NCBI GenBank assembly: GCA_016290315.1
Contig: JAEETK010000010.1
Location: 1 to 36,517, forward strand
Reading direction: 5' to 3'
Length of the DNA: 36,517 bases
From: Candidatus Saccharimonadota bacterium
GTDB lineage: Bacteria; Patescibacteriota; Saccharimonadia; Saccharimonadales; Saccharimonadaceae
The notes beneath the pieces were generated by a model. It was given only the letters and a program-made list of their open reading frames with translations. It ran no database searches and was not told the origin of the DNA. Positions 6,188 through 14,360 of this stretch are shown here, one piece after another (within the stretch, counting starts at the first letter, position 1; every line of letters begins with the position of its first letter). Both the position numbers and the translations under genes were made by a program.

Positions 6188-8092
6188 ATGAAGAAGAGAA
6201 CTCGACTGATATGGCTAATAATTGCATTATTAGTAGCCGCGATTGTGTCCTGGTTTAAGTTGTTGCCGGCATTTAATATTAAGGACGGCAGATTCTTAGG
6301 CTGGGTAGTGTCCGTAACTGCTGGCATTGTCCTGATCATGATTTCGACGGCTGGTAATTGGTGGTTTGGCAGCTACAACACCTTCTTTGAGTCGGTGGAG
6401 GCCGTATGGAAATCGAAAAACAAGGTGTTGAGGCGTTTCTTCAGGGTAGAAGTAGGTCTTTTAGGTATTTTTGGCGTATTGTCGCTATATAAGATAATAC
6501 TTCCGTACACTGGATCGTTTTGGGCATGTCTTTCTGGCGCGACGATATTAATCGTCGGCGTCCCGTTAGTGGCCTATCTGCGAAAGAGGCATCGGAAGAG
6601 AATGAGGCGGCGTACGACTATGGATGGAGAGTCGCAGAATCCGAAATCGAAGAAGCGCAAGATATTTGGCTATATTGTCGCTATTCTTATCACTCTTATC
6701 GCAGCTTCGTTTATTGGATACATCTGCGGGGCTCAGGTATTCAGAGCAAAAGAATACTATAATCTTCTGCGTATAAACGCCGAAGAGGGGACTATCGATG
6801 ATATACCCTCAAGCCTTGACAGTATTGCGATAATGGATACGGAAAGCGCGAAGGCGCTTGGAGATACTGAGATTGGTAGTATTTCGGCTAAATCTCAGTT
6901 TGAAGTGTCAGATAATTATGTTCAGCTTAACGTGAATGGAAAGCCATTAAAAGTGGCGCCATTGAAGTATGCTGATTTCGTAAAATGGCTGATGAACTTC
7001 GATAAGGGTATACCGGGCTACGTTGAAGTTGACCCGGCGGTCGACAACGGCAACTCGGAATATATTCCGTTCGACGAAAAAGAGGGCGGTATGATCTATG
7101 ATAATTCCGCTGCTTTATGGCAGAACATAGAGCTTAGGCTGCGTTTGGCGCATCCTACGATGATGTTCCTTACTCCTCACTTGGAATGCGATGACGAGGG
7201 TGGAAAGTGGCTGATTGCCCCGGTCTATGATTATAAGATTGGACTATTCGGCGGCCAAGACATGGTGGGCGCCATTATTGTTAATCCATTCAAGGATAAA
7301 TGGAGCGAGAATTATTATCGTCTGGATCAAATTCCGGACTGGGTGGATTACGTATTTGATGGCAATCTGCTGTGCGATCAGTATAACTTCTACGGTAAAT
7401 ACGCTGAAGGCTTTCTCAATGGTAATTTTGGCCAAGTCGGTTGCTCTAAGGTGACTGAGGACAATGGGGCTGGAATCGATTACGGCTATCTTACGACTGG
7501 TGCCGATATATCGATTTATACTGGTATCAAGTCGATGACCGCTAGTAGCTCTGACCATGGTTTTCTGTTGGCGAATGGGCGAACTGGTGAAGCGACGTAT
7601 ATTGAATATGCATCCGTAGATGAATTTTCGGCTATGACTTCCGCTGCGCAAGATGCGAGCGAGAAGCAGTATACGCCTTGCTTCCCCTCACTTACGAGGC
7701 AGCAGGTCAACAATCGCGAGTATGTGGTATATTTTGGAGCACTAAAGGATGCGCGCGGATTTATCAAGCGGTACTACGTAGTCGACGCGACTCAGGGCTC
7801 AATTGCTTCTGTAGGCGATAGCCGTAAGAAAGCGCTCGAGAATTTTGCAAACAAAGTCGGCGGTTTTCCGACAATGGAAAGCGAAGAGGAGATTGATCTG
7901 TCGAGTTACCATAAGGTAAAGGTGACGATTGACCGAATCGTGTTCACTTCTGATGGCGTGGTCTATCTAGTAACGGACGACTACAAGCGATATTATACGT
8001 CCAAATTCCGGGCAGATTATGTACTGTTGAAGGAAGGGGGCGATTATGTCATTCTGACCGATGATGTCCACTTCTACTATGAGGCAAAGTAA
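6188..8092 (+). CDS. Large membrane protein with extracytoplasmic domain, unknown function (634 aa)
   Basis: Five hydrophobic segments lie at about 7-26, 37-54, 88-105, 111-131 and 159-181, with a very basic loop at 132-158. About 450 residues after the last segment are probably outside the cell. The C-terminal 60 residues (from YHKVKVTIDRIVFTS) look like a small beta barrel. No family is recognised with confidence. The start at 6188 is preferred over the in-frame ATG at 6152 because TTGGAGG ends 7 nt before it and the next residues start a membrane segment. It is a single-gene unit with promoter and terminator. Confidence 0.8.
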   Translation: MKKRTRLIWLIIALLVAAIVSWFKLLPAFNIKDGRFLGWVVSVTAGIVLIMISTAGNWWFGSYNTFFESVEAVWKSKNKVLRRFFRVEVGLLGIFGVLSLYKIILPYTGSFWACLSGATILIVGVPLVAYLRKRHRKRMRRRTTMDGESQNPKSKKRKIFGYIVAILITLIAASFIGYICGAQVFRAKEYYNLLRINAEEGTIDDIPSSLDSIAIMDTESAKALGDTEIGSISAKSQFEVSDNYVQLNVNGKPLKVAPLKYADFVKWLMNFDKGIPGYVEVDPAVDNGNSEYIPFDEKEGGMIYDNSAALWQNIELRLRLAHPTMMFLTPHLECDDEGGKWLIAPVYDYKIGLFGGQDMVGAIIVNPFKDKWSENYYRLDQIPDWVDYVFDGNLLCDQYNFYGKYAEGFLNGNFGQVGCSKVTEDNGAGIDYGYLTTGADISIYTGIKSMTASSSDHGFLLANGRTGEATYIEYASVDEFSAMTSAAQDASEKQYTPCFPSLTRQQVNNREYVVYFGALKDARGFIKRYYVVDATQGSIASVGDSRKKALENFANKVGGFPTMESEEEIDLSSYHKVKVTIDRIVFTSDGVVYLVTDDYKRYYTSKFRADYVLLKEGGDYVILTDDVHFYYEAK

Positions 8093-8133
8093 GTCAAGAG
8101 ATGTAGCTTCCAATAGCTCCTAACATGGAGCAC

Positions 8134-8162
8134 GACCCCTAGTTTATCTGGGGGTCTTTTTT
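8134..8162 (+). terminator. Terminator of gene 6188 overlapping the pth stop codon
   Basis: Stem GACCCC(TAG)/(CTG)GGGGTC with loop TTTAT and a T tract on the plus strand. The 3' arm lies inside the last codons of the convergent pth gene. Confidence 0.85.
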
Positions 8163-8675
8163 ATTGATAAAGCTGGATATCTCCTTAAGTATCTGAGGGA
8201 GTTTTTCGTATTCCGCTTCGTTGAAGCGTGATAAAACGAAGTCCGTATCGCCAATTTTGCTACGGAGGTTGTCGTTGGCAGTGCCGATGCGAAGACGTGG
8301 AAAGTCTTCCGTACTGAGGTGTGAGATGATGGACTTTAAGCCATTATTCCCGCCTGCGCTTCCCCGTTCGCGAAAACGAATTTTGCCGAATTCTAAATTA
8401 AAATCATCGCAGACTACTAAAATGTCTTGTGGTGAAAGTTTGTAAAAATCGAGGATCGATCGGACGCTTTGGCCAACTTCGTTGTAGTAGGTTTGGGCTT
8501 TAACTAACAAGATATCATGCTCATCATCTTTGGCGATAAGCGCATTAAACTTAGGCTTATTTTGCCAGTTCAGCTTGTGAATTTTGGCATAAAAATCGAG
8601 TGCCAAAAAGCCAAGATTATGGCGCGTAAAATTGTATTTACTGCCAGGATTACCAAAGCCGACAATGATTTTCAT
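8139..8675 (-). CDS. pth: Peptidyl-tRNA hydrolase
   Basis: Cleaves peptidyl-tRNA released from stalled ribosomes. The 178-aa length is typical. Diagnostic blocks are IVGFGNPGSKYNFTRHNLGF with catalytic H19, QTYYNEVGQS with N65, VVCDDFNLEFGKIRFRERG with D91, and GSAGGNNGLKSI. No Shine-Dalgarno is present; TACAAT preceded by TGC (extended -10) ends 7 nt before the ATG, so the mRNA looks leaderless. The 3' end overlaps the terminator hairpin of the convergent gene at 6188. Confidence 0.97.
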   Translation of the reverse strand: MKIIVGFGNPGSKYNFTRHNLGFLALDFYAKIHKLNWQNKPKFNALIAKDDEHDILLVKAQTYYNEVGQSVRSILDFYKLSPQDILVVCDDFNLEFGKIRFRERGSAGGNNGLKSIISHLSTEDFPRLRIGTANDNLRSKIGDTDFVLSRFNEAEYEKLPQILKEISSFINKKDPQIN

Positions 8676-8682
8676 AAGATAG

Positions 8683-8688
8683 ATTGTA
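8683..8688 (-). promoter_or_regulatory. -10 of pth (extended, leaderless)
   Basis: TGC-TACAAT on the minus strand, 7 nt before the ATG; no clear -35. Confidence 0.55.
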
Positions 8689-8731
8689 GCATATCTGAGT
8701 GGTAGGAGTTCTTAAAGAAGCGTTGTGACAT

Positions 8732-8760
8732 AAAAAAGGCCAACATGTTGTTGGCCTTGA
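8732..8760 (-). terminator. Terminator of the PhoH-like gene
   Basis: Minus strand AAGGCCAAC / GTTGGCCTT, 9-bp stem with a 5-nt loop, followed by a T run. The GGCCA opening resembles terminators at 1854, 13465 and 14324. Confidence 0.9.
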
Positions 8761-8779
8761 ACCTAACAAGCGTTGTTTT

Positions 8780-10345
8780 TTAACGCGGCCAAGATCGAGC
8801 GATAATCTGTGCGCCGGGGCGAATGATATTCCCGCCGTCGAAACAGATTATGGCTACGCTCGGGTCTTTGCTGAGGTATCGAACGGCGCGCATTAATGGA
8901 TTGCCATACCATCCGAAAGGATTGTCGACCTGACTCGGATCTCCACAGAACACTATTTTTGTTCCGATGTCGCAGCGCTCTATGAATGCCTTTAGCTGGG
9001 CCAGGGAGTTAAATTGCGCCTCGTCGCAGATGATGAACCTGTTCCAAAAATCTCGACCGTTAATTTGGCCAGGTGTGCATAATTCGAAACGATTAAAAAT
9101 CGCCTCTGCCCGATAAGCGATATTTGACTCGGAAGCCTGGCGACCGCCGCGCGCCTTATCGTTTAATGTGCGTAAAAAGTTGCGTATATTGTCTCGATAG
9201 GCATCGGCTTTGTCATTTAACTTTGCGCGCTTATCTCCCGGTACGGCTCCGAGATCTCTGCCCAACATACCGTCAGGCAAACAAACGCTAATGCCCTGGT
9301 ACGGATATGTCTTGAGCTCTTTGGGTTCCGGAATAAAAAGGAGTGGCGTATCTTTTTCTTTTGCGCAGTTAGCGTTGTCGGCTTTGTCGGCTTTGTTACG
9401 CTTTCTACGAGCGCCCTTGCGGTTTGCATTGTTGTCGGATTCGTGGTCTGAGTCGATTACTCTAGTAGAATCCATTATGCTTGTTTGCGCTAATGCGGCT
9501 GAGACTGTTGAAAATGTTTTACCCGATCCGGCATTACCGTAAAGTATGACCGTACTAATTATGTTTGCGGGGGCCATCATCGCTTCGAATGCCATTGCTT
9601 GTCTTTCGCCAATAGGTTTAATTCCAGATATGTTTTGGTAATAGGTAAGCGGTACGATAGTCTCCGTGGCTGCGTCGTATCTGCCGATGTGGCCGAACGA
9701 ATTGCCTCTTGCATGTCCGAATAGAATAAATTCATGAGGCTTGAGCGGGTCAGTGTTCGGCGACTCTTCCTGCCATACGTCGAGCGGCATTTTCTTGTAT
9801 CTTTGCCAGAAAGCGATGGCATTCTCATTCTCTGTGCGATAATAACCGGTATATGGAGCCGGAGAGGCCGTAATGACATTCAAGTTGGGCTTGTATATTG
9901 TCGACGGCTTCATTTCTGAGCTGTTGGTTAGGAGAACTACATTGTCGTTACCCAGCAGGCCGCCCCAGTGCTCGGAAAGGGCAATAGAGTTCATCAGATG
10001 CTCGCCTTCTATCCTCGCTCCGCTGTATTTATGCTCATCGTAGTCAAATGCAACAGACAAGTTGTTGATGGTGTAGACCTTGACCGCCGTTTTGCCAAGT
10101 GTGCTTTCGTGGCCATAAGTGGTGATGTTCTTCAGGTGGGCGATGAGTTCGCTCGCGGCAACTCCTCGATCTGTTTTTTCTCCGGACATACGATGTGCAG
10201 CTCTTTGGTACAAATCGGAAATGATCAGATGTCGTTCCGGCAGATCTGCGGTCGGATCGAAATATTCCGGGAAGTTCAGTGCCGTATTATAGTCTATGAC
10301 GTAGTGAATATTGGGCCTAAAAACAAACGATTCTTCCTTGCACAT
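8780..10345 (-). CDS. PIN/PhoH-like ATPase (521 aa)
   Basis: The C-terminal half is a PhoH-family P-loop ATPase: Walker A GNAGSGKT (270-277), Walker B FIICDEAQ (437-444) and FCGDPSQVD (466-474). The N-terminus HYVIDYNTAL resembles the start of a PIN nuclease domain, and VVLLTNSSEMK (136-146) sits where PIN domains have a TND-type motif; here the aspartate is lost, so the nuclease may be inactive. A charged low-complexity insert (about 296-332, Lys/Arg/Asn/Asp-rich) follows Walker A, making the protein longer than usual. PIN-PhoH proteins are known as RNA helicase/RNases. The start at 10345 has AGGAGGG 9 nt upstream. Confidence 0.85.
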   Translation of the reverse strand: MCKEESFVFRPNIHYVIDYNTALNFPEYFDPTADLPERHLIISDLYQRAAHRMSGEKTDRGVAASELIAHLKNITTYGHESTLGKTAVKVYTINNLSVAFDYDEHKYSGARIEGEHLMNSIALSEHWGGLLGNDNVVLLTNSSEMKPSTIYKPNLNVITASPAPYTGYYRTENENAIAFWQRYKKMPLDVWQEESPNTDPLKPHEFILFGHARGNSFGHIGRYDAATETIVPLTYYQNISGIKPIGERQAMAFEAMMAPANIISTVILYGNAGSGKTFSTVSAALAQTSIMDSTRVIDSDHESDNNANRKGARRKRNKADKADNANCAKEKDTPLLFIPEPKELKTYPYQGISVCLPDGMLGRDLGAVPGDKRAKLNDKADAYRDNIRNFLRTLNDKARGGRQASESNIAYRAEAIFNRFELCTPGQINGRDFWNRFIICDEAQFNSLAQLKAFIERCDIGTKIVFCGDPSQVDNPFGWYGNPLMRAVRYLSKDPSVAIICFDGGNIIRPGAQIIARSWPR

Positions 10346-10390
10346 TAGAATTACCCTCCTATGCTTGCTAAGTTGATAAGATACTAACAA

Positions 10391-10425
10391 AATAAGCTCA
10401 AGCAAATGCTAGAGCCCACCTTATT
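10391..10425 (-). promoter_or_regulatory. 5'-terminal leader hairpin of the PhoH-like mRNA
   Basis: AATAAG pairs with CTTATT, and inside it GCTC-AGCA pairs with TGCT-GAGC. The hairpin begins at about the predicted transcription start and could stabilise or regulate the mRNA. Confidence 0.5.
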
Positions 10426-10431
10426 TATTCT

Positions 10432-10440
10432 ATTGTACCA
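10432..10440 (-). promoter_or_regulatory. Extended -10 of the PhoH-like gene
   Basis: TGG-TACAAT on the minus strand; no clear -35. The predicted start is near 10425, giving a leader of about 80 nt. Confidence 0.5.
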
Positions 10441-10459
10441 CAAATGGGACTATTGTGTT

Positions 10460-10488
10460 TTGATTTTGGTCTAGCAATGTGATGTAAT
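10460..10488 (+). promoter_or_regulatory. Promoter of gene 10546
   Basis: TTGATT (10460-10465), a 17-bp spacer and TGTAAT (10483-10488), divergent from the PhoH-like gene. Confidence 0.5.
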
Positions 10489-10545
10489 AATGACTAGAAA
10501 CTGAAACCGTTAAACTGTTTAGCACATTTTTTATGGAGGTGAAAG

Positions 10546-11202
10546 ATGAGTTTGTCAGAAGTAATGGATGTTCCCGAGCCGTCTCTTGCTAGGATGGACG
10601 AAAAAGAATGTCTGGATAAGTTAAGGAGAATCGGACTTATTCCGGGTTGGCCAAATCCTGACGATGAGCGCGATAGGAAGCGATTAAGCTATTCGGGAGG
10701 TTTCTCGATAGATGGCTATTGTGCTGTGCGGATACAAAATATGTTGCGTTCCGCAAAGAAAGAGAGTCTCGATCAGATAATCGTTGGCCTGATAGTGGAC
10801 GCTGTTGCGCCGGTGGTCGATTTGGTAGTGTTAGCAAAGAGGTTGGTTGAGGAAATGAGTGTTGGCGGCCATATTGATTGCGGCGACGTTCCAGACGATC
10901 TTCTTATGACTATTACTAGCGAAGAATTTCAGCCGGTAGTTGCCTGCGTAATTGCGAACTTGGAGAGCGAACAGCTTAAGGCGTTGGTCGCTAAACTTGC
11001 TCGGAGTAGCATTCGGCTAATTGGTGGGTATCGCGCAGAAATCGTGCGCGCCATTTACTGTTGCAACATCGTAGACGATGGCGTGTTACTGGGCTGTCTA
11101 GCCGACAGTATGTTTGAGGTTGTAGACGACGGCGAACATTATGTCATATGGAGCTCGGATCGCATTCCTGTTTTGCCTATTGCGATTAACGAGGCGAGAT
11201 AA
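10546..11202 (+). CDS. Unknown protein (218 aa)
   Basis: No family is recognised. It is predicted mostly helical and acidic, with hydrophobic helices at about 80-104 and 129-160 that look amphipathic rather than clearly membrane-spanning. A Cys pair occurs at YCC in the third quarter. The start follows ATGGAGGTG, 5-6 nt before the ATG. It is a single-gene unit divergent from the PhoH-like gene, with a strong terminator after the stop. A partner role with PhoH is possible only from position. Confidence 0.75.
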   Translation: MSLSEVMDVPEPSLARMDEKECLDKLRRIGLIPGWPNPDDERDRKRLSYSGGFSIDGYCAVRIQNMLRSAKKESLDQIIVGLIVDAVAPVVDLVVLAKRLVEEMSVGGHIDCGDVPDDLLMTITSEEFQPVVACVIANLESEQLKALVAKLARSSIRLIGGYRAEIVRAIYCCNIVDDGVLLGCLADSMFEVVDDGEHYVIWSSDRIPVLPIAINEAR

Positions 11203-11245
11203 TATCTTCGCAAAAAACACGAAAAATGAAGCGCACTTTTTCGCT

Positions 11246-11272
11246 AAGACCGTACGTCGTACGGTCTTTTTT
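11246..11272 (+). terminator. Terminator of gene 10546
   Basis: Stem AAGACCGTACG / CGTACGGTCTT with almost no loop, followed by T residues on the plus strand. Confidence 0.85.
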
Positions 11273-11280
11273 GTAAAAAC

Positions 11281-12582
11281 TTAATCGCGATTACGAAAAC
11301 TAAAGAAGATTGGTGTGCCAGTAAAGTCAAAAGCCTCGCGAAGACGACGTTCGAGATAGCGCTTGTAGCTCCAGTGTAGGAGACTAAGATTACTACCGTA
11401 TACAACAAACCATGGCGGACAAGTATCAGTCTGTACCATATAGCGGAGTTTTGGGTGCGTATTCTTGAGGCCGGCCGGCGGATGTGAGCGCACGGCGTCT
11501 TCGAGGAGCTTATTAAGGTCGGAAGTTTTAAGCTCGGCATGGCGGGCTTGGTCGATTTTTTGCGCTAACTCAAAGATTTTAGTAACATTTTTGCCGGTAA
11601 GGCTAGATGTCATGATGACGGGTGCATATGGAATGAAGTTAAAATCATACTCGAGGTTGTCGAGAATTTCGTCGGATTCTTTATGCTCGAGGTCGGTTTT
11701 TGTAACTACAAGAATAATACCTTTGCCAGCTTTGACGATTTCGCCAGCAAGTGATTGGTCGAGTTTGGAGTGTGGCTCGGTACTATCTATGAGTAAGCAA
11801 CAGACGTCGGCTTCTTCGATGGCGGCAAGGCTACGCAAGGCGCTGAATTTTTCGATGCCCACTTCCCTTTTGCCGGGCTTGCGTAGGCCGGCAGTGTCGA
11901 GCAGCTCGATGGTTTGACCTTTATATTTGAGCTCGGTACGGTTAATGTCACGGGTGGTGCCAGAAAGATTTGCCACGATAGCTTGTTGTTTTTTGGCCAA
12001 GGAATTAAACAGGCTGGATTTACCAACATTTGGGCGGCCAATGAGAGCAACTTTTAATGCGTTGGAGTCTGGCTCTTTCTTGCCAAGATTAAGGTTGAGA
12101 GCTTTGAGTTCTTGTTCGATATTGTTGCGCAATTCGTTGAGGTGAAGCCCGGTTGTTGCGGAGACGCGAAGCGGGTTTTTGATGCCGAGGCTATAGAATT
12201 CTTCTAGAGGAAGGGCTTCGCCCATATCGGATTTGTTTAGTAGTAGTAAGACTGGTTTGTTGGATTTGAGGGCCTTCTTGGCAATAAGCTTATCGTCTTG
12301 GTTTGGATATTTAGTGGAATCCATGGCGATTAAGATTAGGTCTGCAGAGGTGACGGCGTCATCGATTTGGTCTTGAATGTGCGTCTCGAATTCGTCGTCT
12401 GGATCTTTGAGGCCAGCAGTATCAATGAGGATATATTTGCCTTCTACTTTTCCGACTACGTTATCGCGAGTGGTGCCAGCCTCGCGCGCGACGATTGCCT
12501 GAGGCTTGCGGACGAGCCGATTGAATAAGCTAGATTTACCGGCGTTAGTTTGGCCGATGATTGCTACTACTGGTAATTTCAT
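11281..12582 (-). CDS. der: Ribosome-assembly GTPase Der (EngA)
   Basis: Tandem GTPase of 433 aa needed for 50S subunit maturation. The first G domain has GQTNAGKS (10-17), DTAG (54-57) and NKSD (116-119). The second has GRPNVGKS (182-189), DTAGLRKPGKR and TKTD. The KH-like C-terminal domain ends with the family's GTPIFFSFRNRD. No Shine-Dalgarno is seen. A minus-strand promoter TTGCGC (12612-12617), 17 bp, TAAACT (12589-12594) ends 6 nt before the ATG, so the mRNA should be leaderless. This promoter interlocks with that of the divergent gene 12682. Confidence 0.97.
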   Translation of the reverse strand: MKLPVVAIIGQTNAGKSSLFNRLVRKPQAIVAREAGTTRDNVVGKVEGKYILIDTAGLKDPDDEFETHIQDQIDDAVTSADLILIAMDSTKYPNQDDKLIAKKALKSNKPVLLLLNKSDMGEALPLEEFYSLGIKNPLRVSATTGLHLNELRNNIEQELKALNLNLGKKEPDSNALKVALIGRPNVGKSSLFNSLAKKQQAIVANLSGTTRDINRTELKYKGQTIELLDTAGLRKPGKREVGIEKFSALRSLAAIEEADVCCLLIDSTEPHSKLDQSLAGEIVKAGKGIILVVTKTDLEHKESDEILDNLEYDFNFIPYAPVIMTSSLTGKNVTKIFELAQKIDQARHAELKTSDLNKLLEDAVRSHPPAGLKNTHPKLRYMVQTDTCPPWFVVYGSNLSLLHWSYKRYLERRLREAFDFTGTPIFFSFRNRD

Positions 12583-12588
12583 AGTCTT

Positions 12589-12617
12589 AGTTTAGCAAAA
12601 TTGACAAAAACGCGCAA
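12589..12617 (-). promoter_or_regulatory. Leaderless promoter of der
   Basis: TTGCGC, a 17-bp spacer and TGC-TAAACT, then 6 nt to the ATG. The -35 lies in the spacer of the opposite promoter (12601-12629). Confidence 0.7.
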
Positions 12618-12629
12618 GTGTTCTATAAT
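12601..12629 (+). promoter_or_regulatory. Consensus promoter of gene 12682
   Basis: TTGACA (12601-12606), a 17-bp spacer and TATAAT (12624-12629). The segment AAGTGTTCTATAATAT is identical to that of the promoter at 13514. Confidence 0.9.
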
Positions 12630-12681
12630 ATATAGGTTACCTATCAACAATGGTTTGTACTTTTGAAGGGAGGCAAGAAGG

Positions 12682-13458
12682 ATGTGTCACTACAGAATAG
12701 CCACATTGGTACGAAGGGTCGTTCGAGAGCGAGATGGGGTGAGAAGATATCGATCTTCGGTGCCCGGTCTGCCTCTGGCGACGTATGAGCTCCTCGAGGA
12801 GGTGTGTGATGCGATTGAGTTTGCGCCACGCAAGACTCAGGATCTCTTTGCTAGAGAGATGGCCGAGGCGATCGAGCGACTCTTTGCAAAAGAGCACGAT
12901 TCAAGATGCGATGAACGCCCAACGGAGAGCAACTTCATGATAAGAGTGTACGCGTTTAGTGAGGGGCGCGCTTTTCAGGCCATCGACATTGCTACGGCAA
13001 CCAATCATCTATATGAGTTGTTGTTAGCGTTAAGCAACGACGATAGCTTTTGCTTGTCGGTATGCAAAAAAATTAAAGCATACGGGGCGAACGGTTGCCA
13101 CGGCGGTTATTGCTTGACCAATTACGGCTACAATAATGTTTCTGCTCGCGCGATCGTGCCAGACGAGATCGTCGACGTGTCGAGTGAGTGGTGCCTTCAG
13201 CTGAAAAATATGAATGCCCAATTGTCTACCGATTGGCTGCGGCATTTGGAAGTGGCCATCGAGAGGCGTATCGTTCAGATATTAAGCTATTATCTCGACG
13301 ATGGGGCAAATTCAACCTCTGTGGTTGTCGATGATGCGTTTGTCTCGAGCGTGATCTATGAGATTGTGCCGAGTGGGCACGAGCTGACAATGCCGACTCC
13401 GCCGCTTCGGAAGGTTGTATACTATTCTCGGGTTGCAGGCTGCTCCCTTACCTGCTAA
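12682..13458 (+). CDS. Unknown Cys-rich protein, paralogue of gene 13586 (258 aa)
   Basis: No named family is recognised. It shares with the 13586 product SVPGLP (26-31), a helix at 183-197 (TDWLRHLEVAIERRI against DKWFLHFEAALARRI) and VVDDAFV (215-221). It has ten cysteines, several in a central cluster (124-144, including NGCHGGYC), which the paralogue lacks; metal binding or disulfides are possible. There is no signal peptide. The start has GGGAGG 8 nt upstream. The unit has a perfect consensus promoter and its own terminator. Function unknown. Confidence 0.85.
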   Translation: MCHYRIATLVRRVVRERDGVRRYRSSVPGLPLATYELLEEVCDAIEFAPRKTQDLFAREMAEAIERLFAKEHDSRCDERPTESNFMIRVYAFSEGRAFQAIDIATATNHLYELLLALSNDDSFCLSVCKKIKAYGANGCHGGYCLTNYGYNNVSARAIVPDEIVDVSSEWCLQLKNMNAQLSTDWLRHLEVAIERRIVQILSYYLDDGANSTSVVVDDAFVSSVIYEIVPSGHELTMPTPPLRKVVYYSRVAGCSLTC

Positions 13459-13464
13459 AAATAC

Positions 13465-13491
13465 GGCCACCAGTTAAACTGGCGGCCTTTT
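13465..13491 (+). terminator. Terminator of gene 12682
   Basis: GGCCACCAG / CTGGCGGCC stem with one mismatch and loop TTAAA-like, followed by four T. Confidence 0.85.
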
Positions 13492-13513
13492 ACTGCTCTC
13501 GAGTTTCTATTTA

Positions 13514-13542
13514 TTGACAAAAAAGCATAAGTGTTCTATAAT
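13514..13542 (+). promoter_or_regulatory. Consensus promoter of gene 13586
   Basis: TTGACA (13514-13519), a 17-bp spacer and TATAAT (13537-13542), nearly identical to the promoter at 12601. Confidence 0.9.
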
Positions 13543-13585
13543 ATAAAGATAGATTCATTGTTGAATAGAACTTTCGGAGGTGATT

Positions 13586-14317
13586 ATGTACTATATTTCA
13601 GAACGCGTATGGCGTGGTCTTATGCGGGAAAATTTCGAGTATCGAGATTCCGTCCCTGGATTGCCGGTAATTACGTACTGGATTTACGAGCGGGCTTGCT
13701 CGAAGTTTGGAGAATATGAACAGTCCGAGGAGGGGTTCGCATATGCAATTGCGGATGCTATTAAGCAGTATGTAGATATTATTGGCGAAGAGCTCCCCTC
13801 GAGTTATCGGGTAAGATGCTCTGATGGTGAGATGTGGCCCTGCCACAAGCGCACCCTTGAGTATGCTCGCTATATCGGGCAGATAATCAAGGTTCTGGGT
13901 AGCTTCGACCGAGAAAAATCTGATCAGGAAAAGGCGGAGCAGTGTCAGATGATCATTGATCTGGTGAAGGAGCATGGATTCAATATTAATCCTCGCCACC
14001 AGTTTGTGTCGCAGGAACGGTGGCCGGAGTATGTTTCTAAGGCTACTGAAAAGTGGCGAGACCACCTGAAAGAGCTCTGCGCTATCGACAATGCGACGCT
14101 CGACGACAAATGGTTCCTGCATTTCGAGGCGGCTCTGGCCAGACGAATAATCGAGCGCACGAGGGGTCGCGAGAGGGTGTCCTTCGCTGTCGATGAAGCT
14201 TTCGTGATGAACGTAATGGCGGAGATTGACTGCACTTTTATGTTTGGCTACGATGTAAAATTGCAGACCTTCTCCGTGTTGTTAACAAAAAAGAAGAGGG
14301 GGCATGTTGCCTCCTAA
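13586..14317 (+). CDS. Unknown protein, paralogue of gene 12682 (243 aa)
   Basis: It shares SVPGLP (22-27), the helix DDKWFLHFEAALARRI (173-188) and AVDEAFV (201-207) with its upstream neighbour, in the same order and with similar spacing. It has far fewer cysteines and a basic C-terminus (KKKRGH). The ATG at 13586 follows TCGGAGG by 5 nt; the in-frame GTG at 13580 overlaps that site and is less likely. It has its own consensus promoter and terminator. Function unknown. Confidence 0.85.
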   Translation: MYYISERVWRGLMRENFEYRDSVPGLPVITYWIYERACSKFGEYEQSEEGFAYAIADAIKQYVDIIGEELPSSYRVRCSDGEMWPCHKRTLEYARYIGQIIKVLGSFDREKSDQEKAEQCQMIIDLVKEHGFNINPRHQFVSQERWPEYVSKATEKWRDHLKELCAIDNATLDDKWFLHFEAALARRIIERTRGRERVSFAVDEAFVMNVMAEIDCTFMFGYDVKLQTFSVLLTKKKRGHVAS

Positions 14318-14319
14318 CA

Positions 14320-14349
14320 AAAAGGCCACCGCTTTGGCGGTGGCTATTT
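14320..14349. terminator. Bidirectional terminator between gene 13586 and vanZ-like gene
   Basis: Nine-bp stem GGCCACCGC / GCGGTGGCT with a TTTG loop. A T tract follows on the plus side and five T on the minus side. Confidence 0.9.
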
Positions 14350-14360
14350 TCATGGTTATG

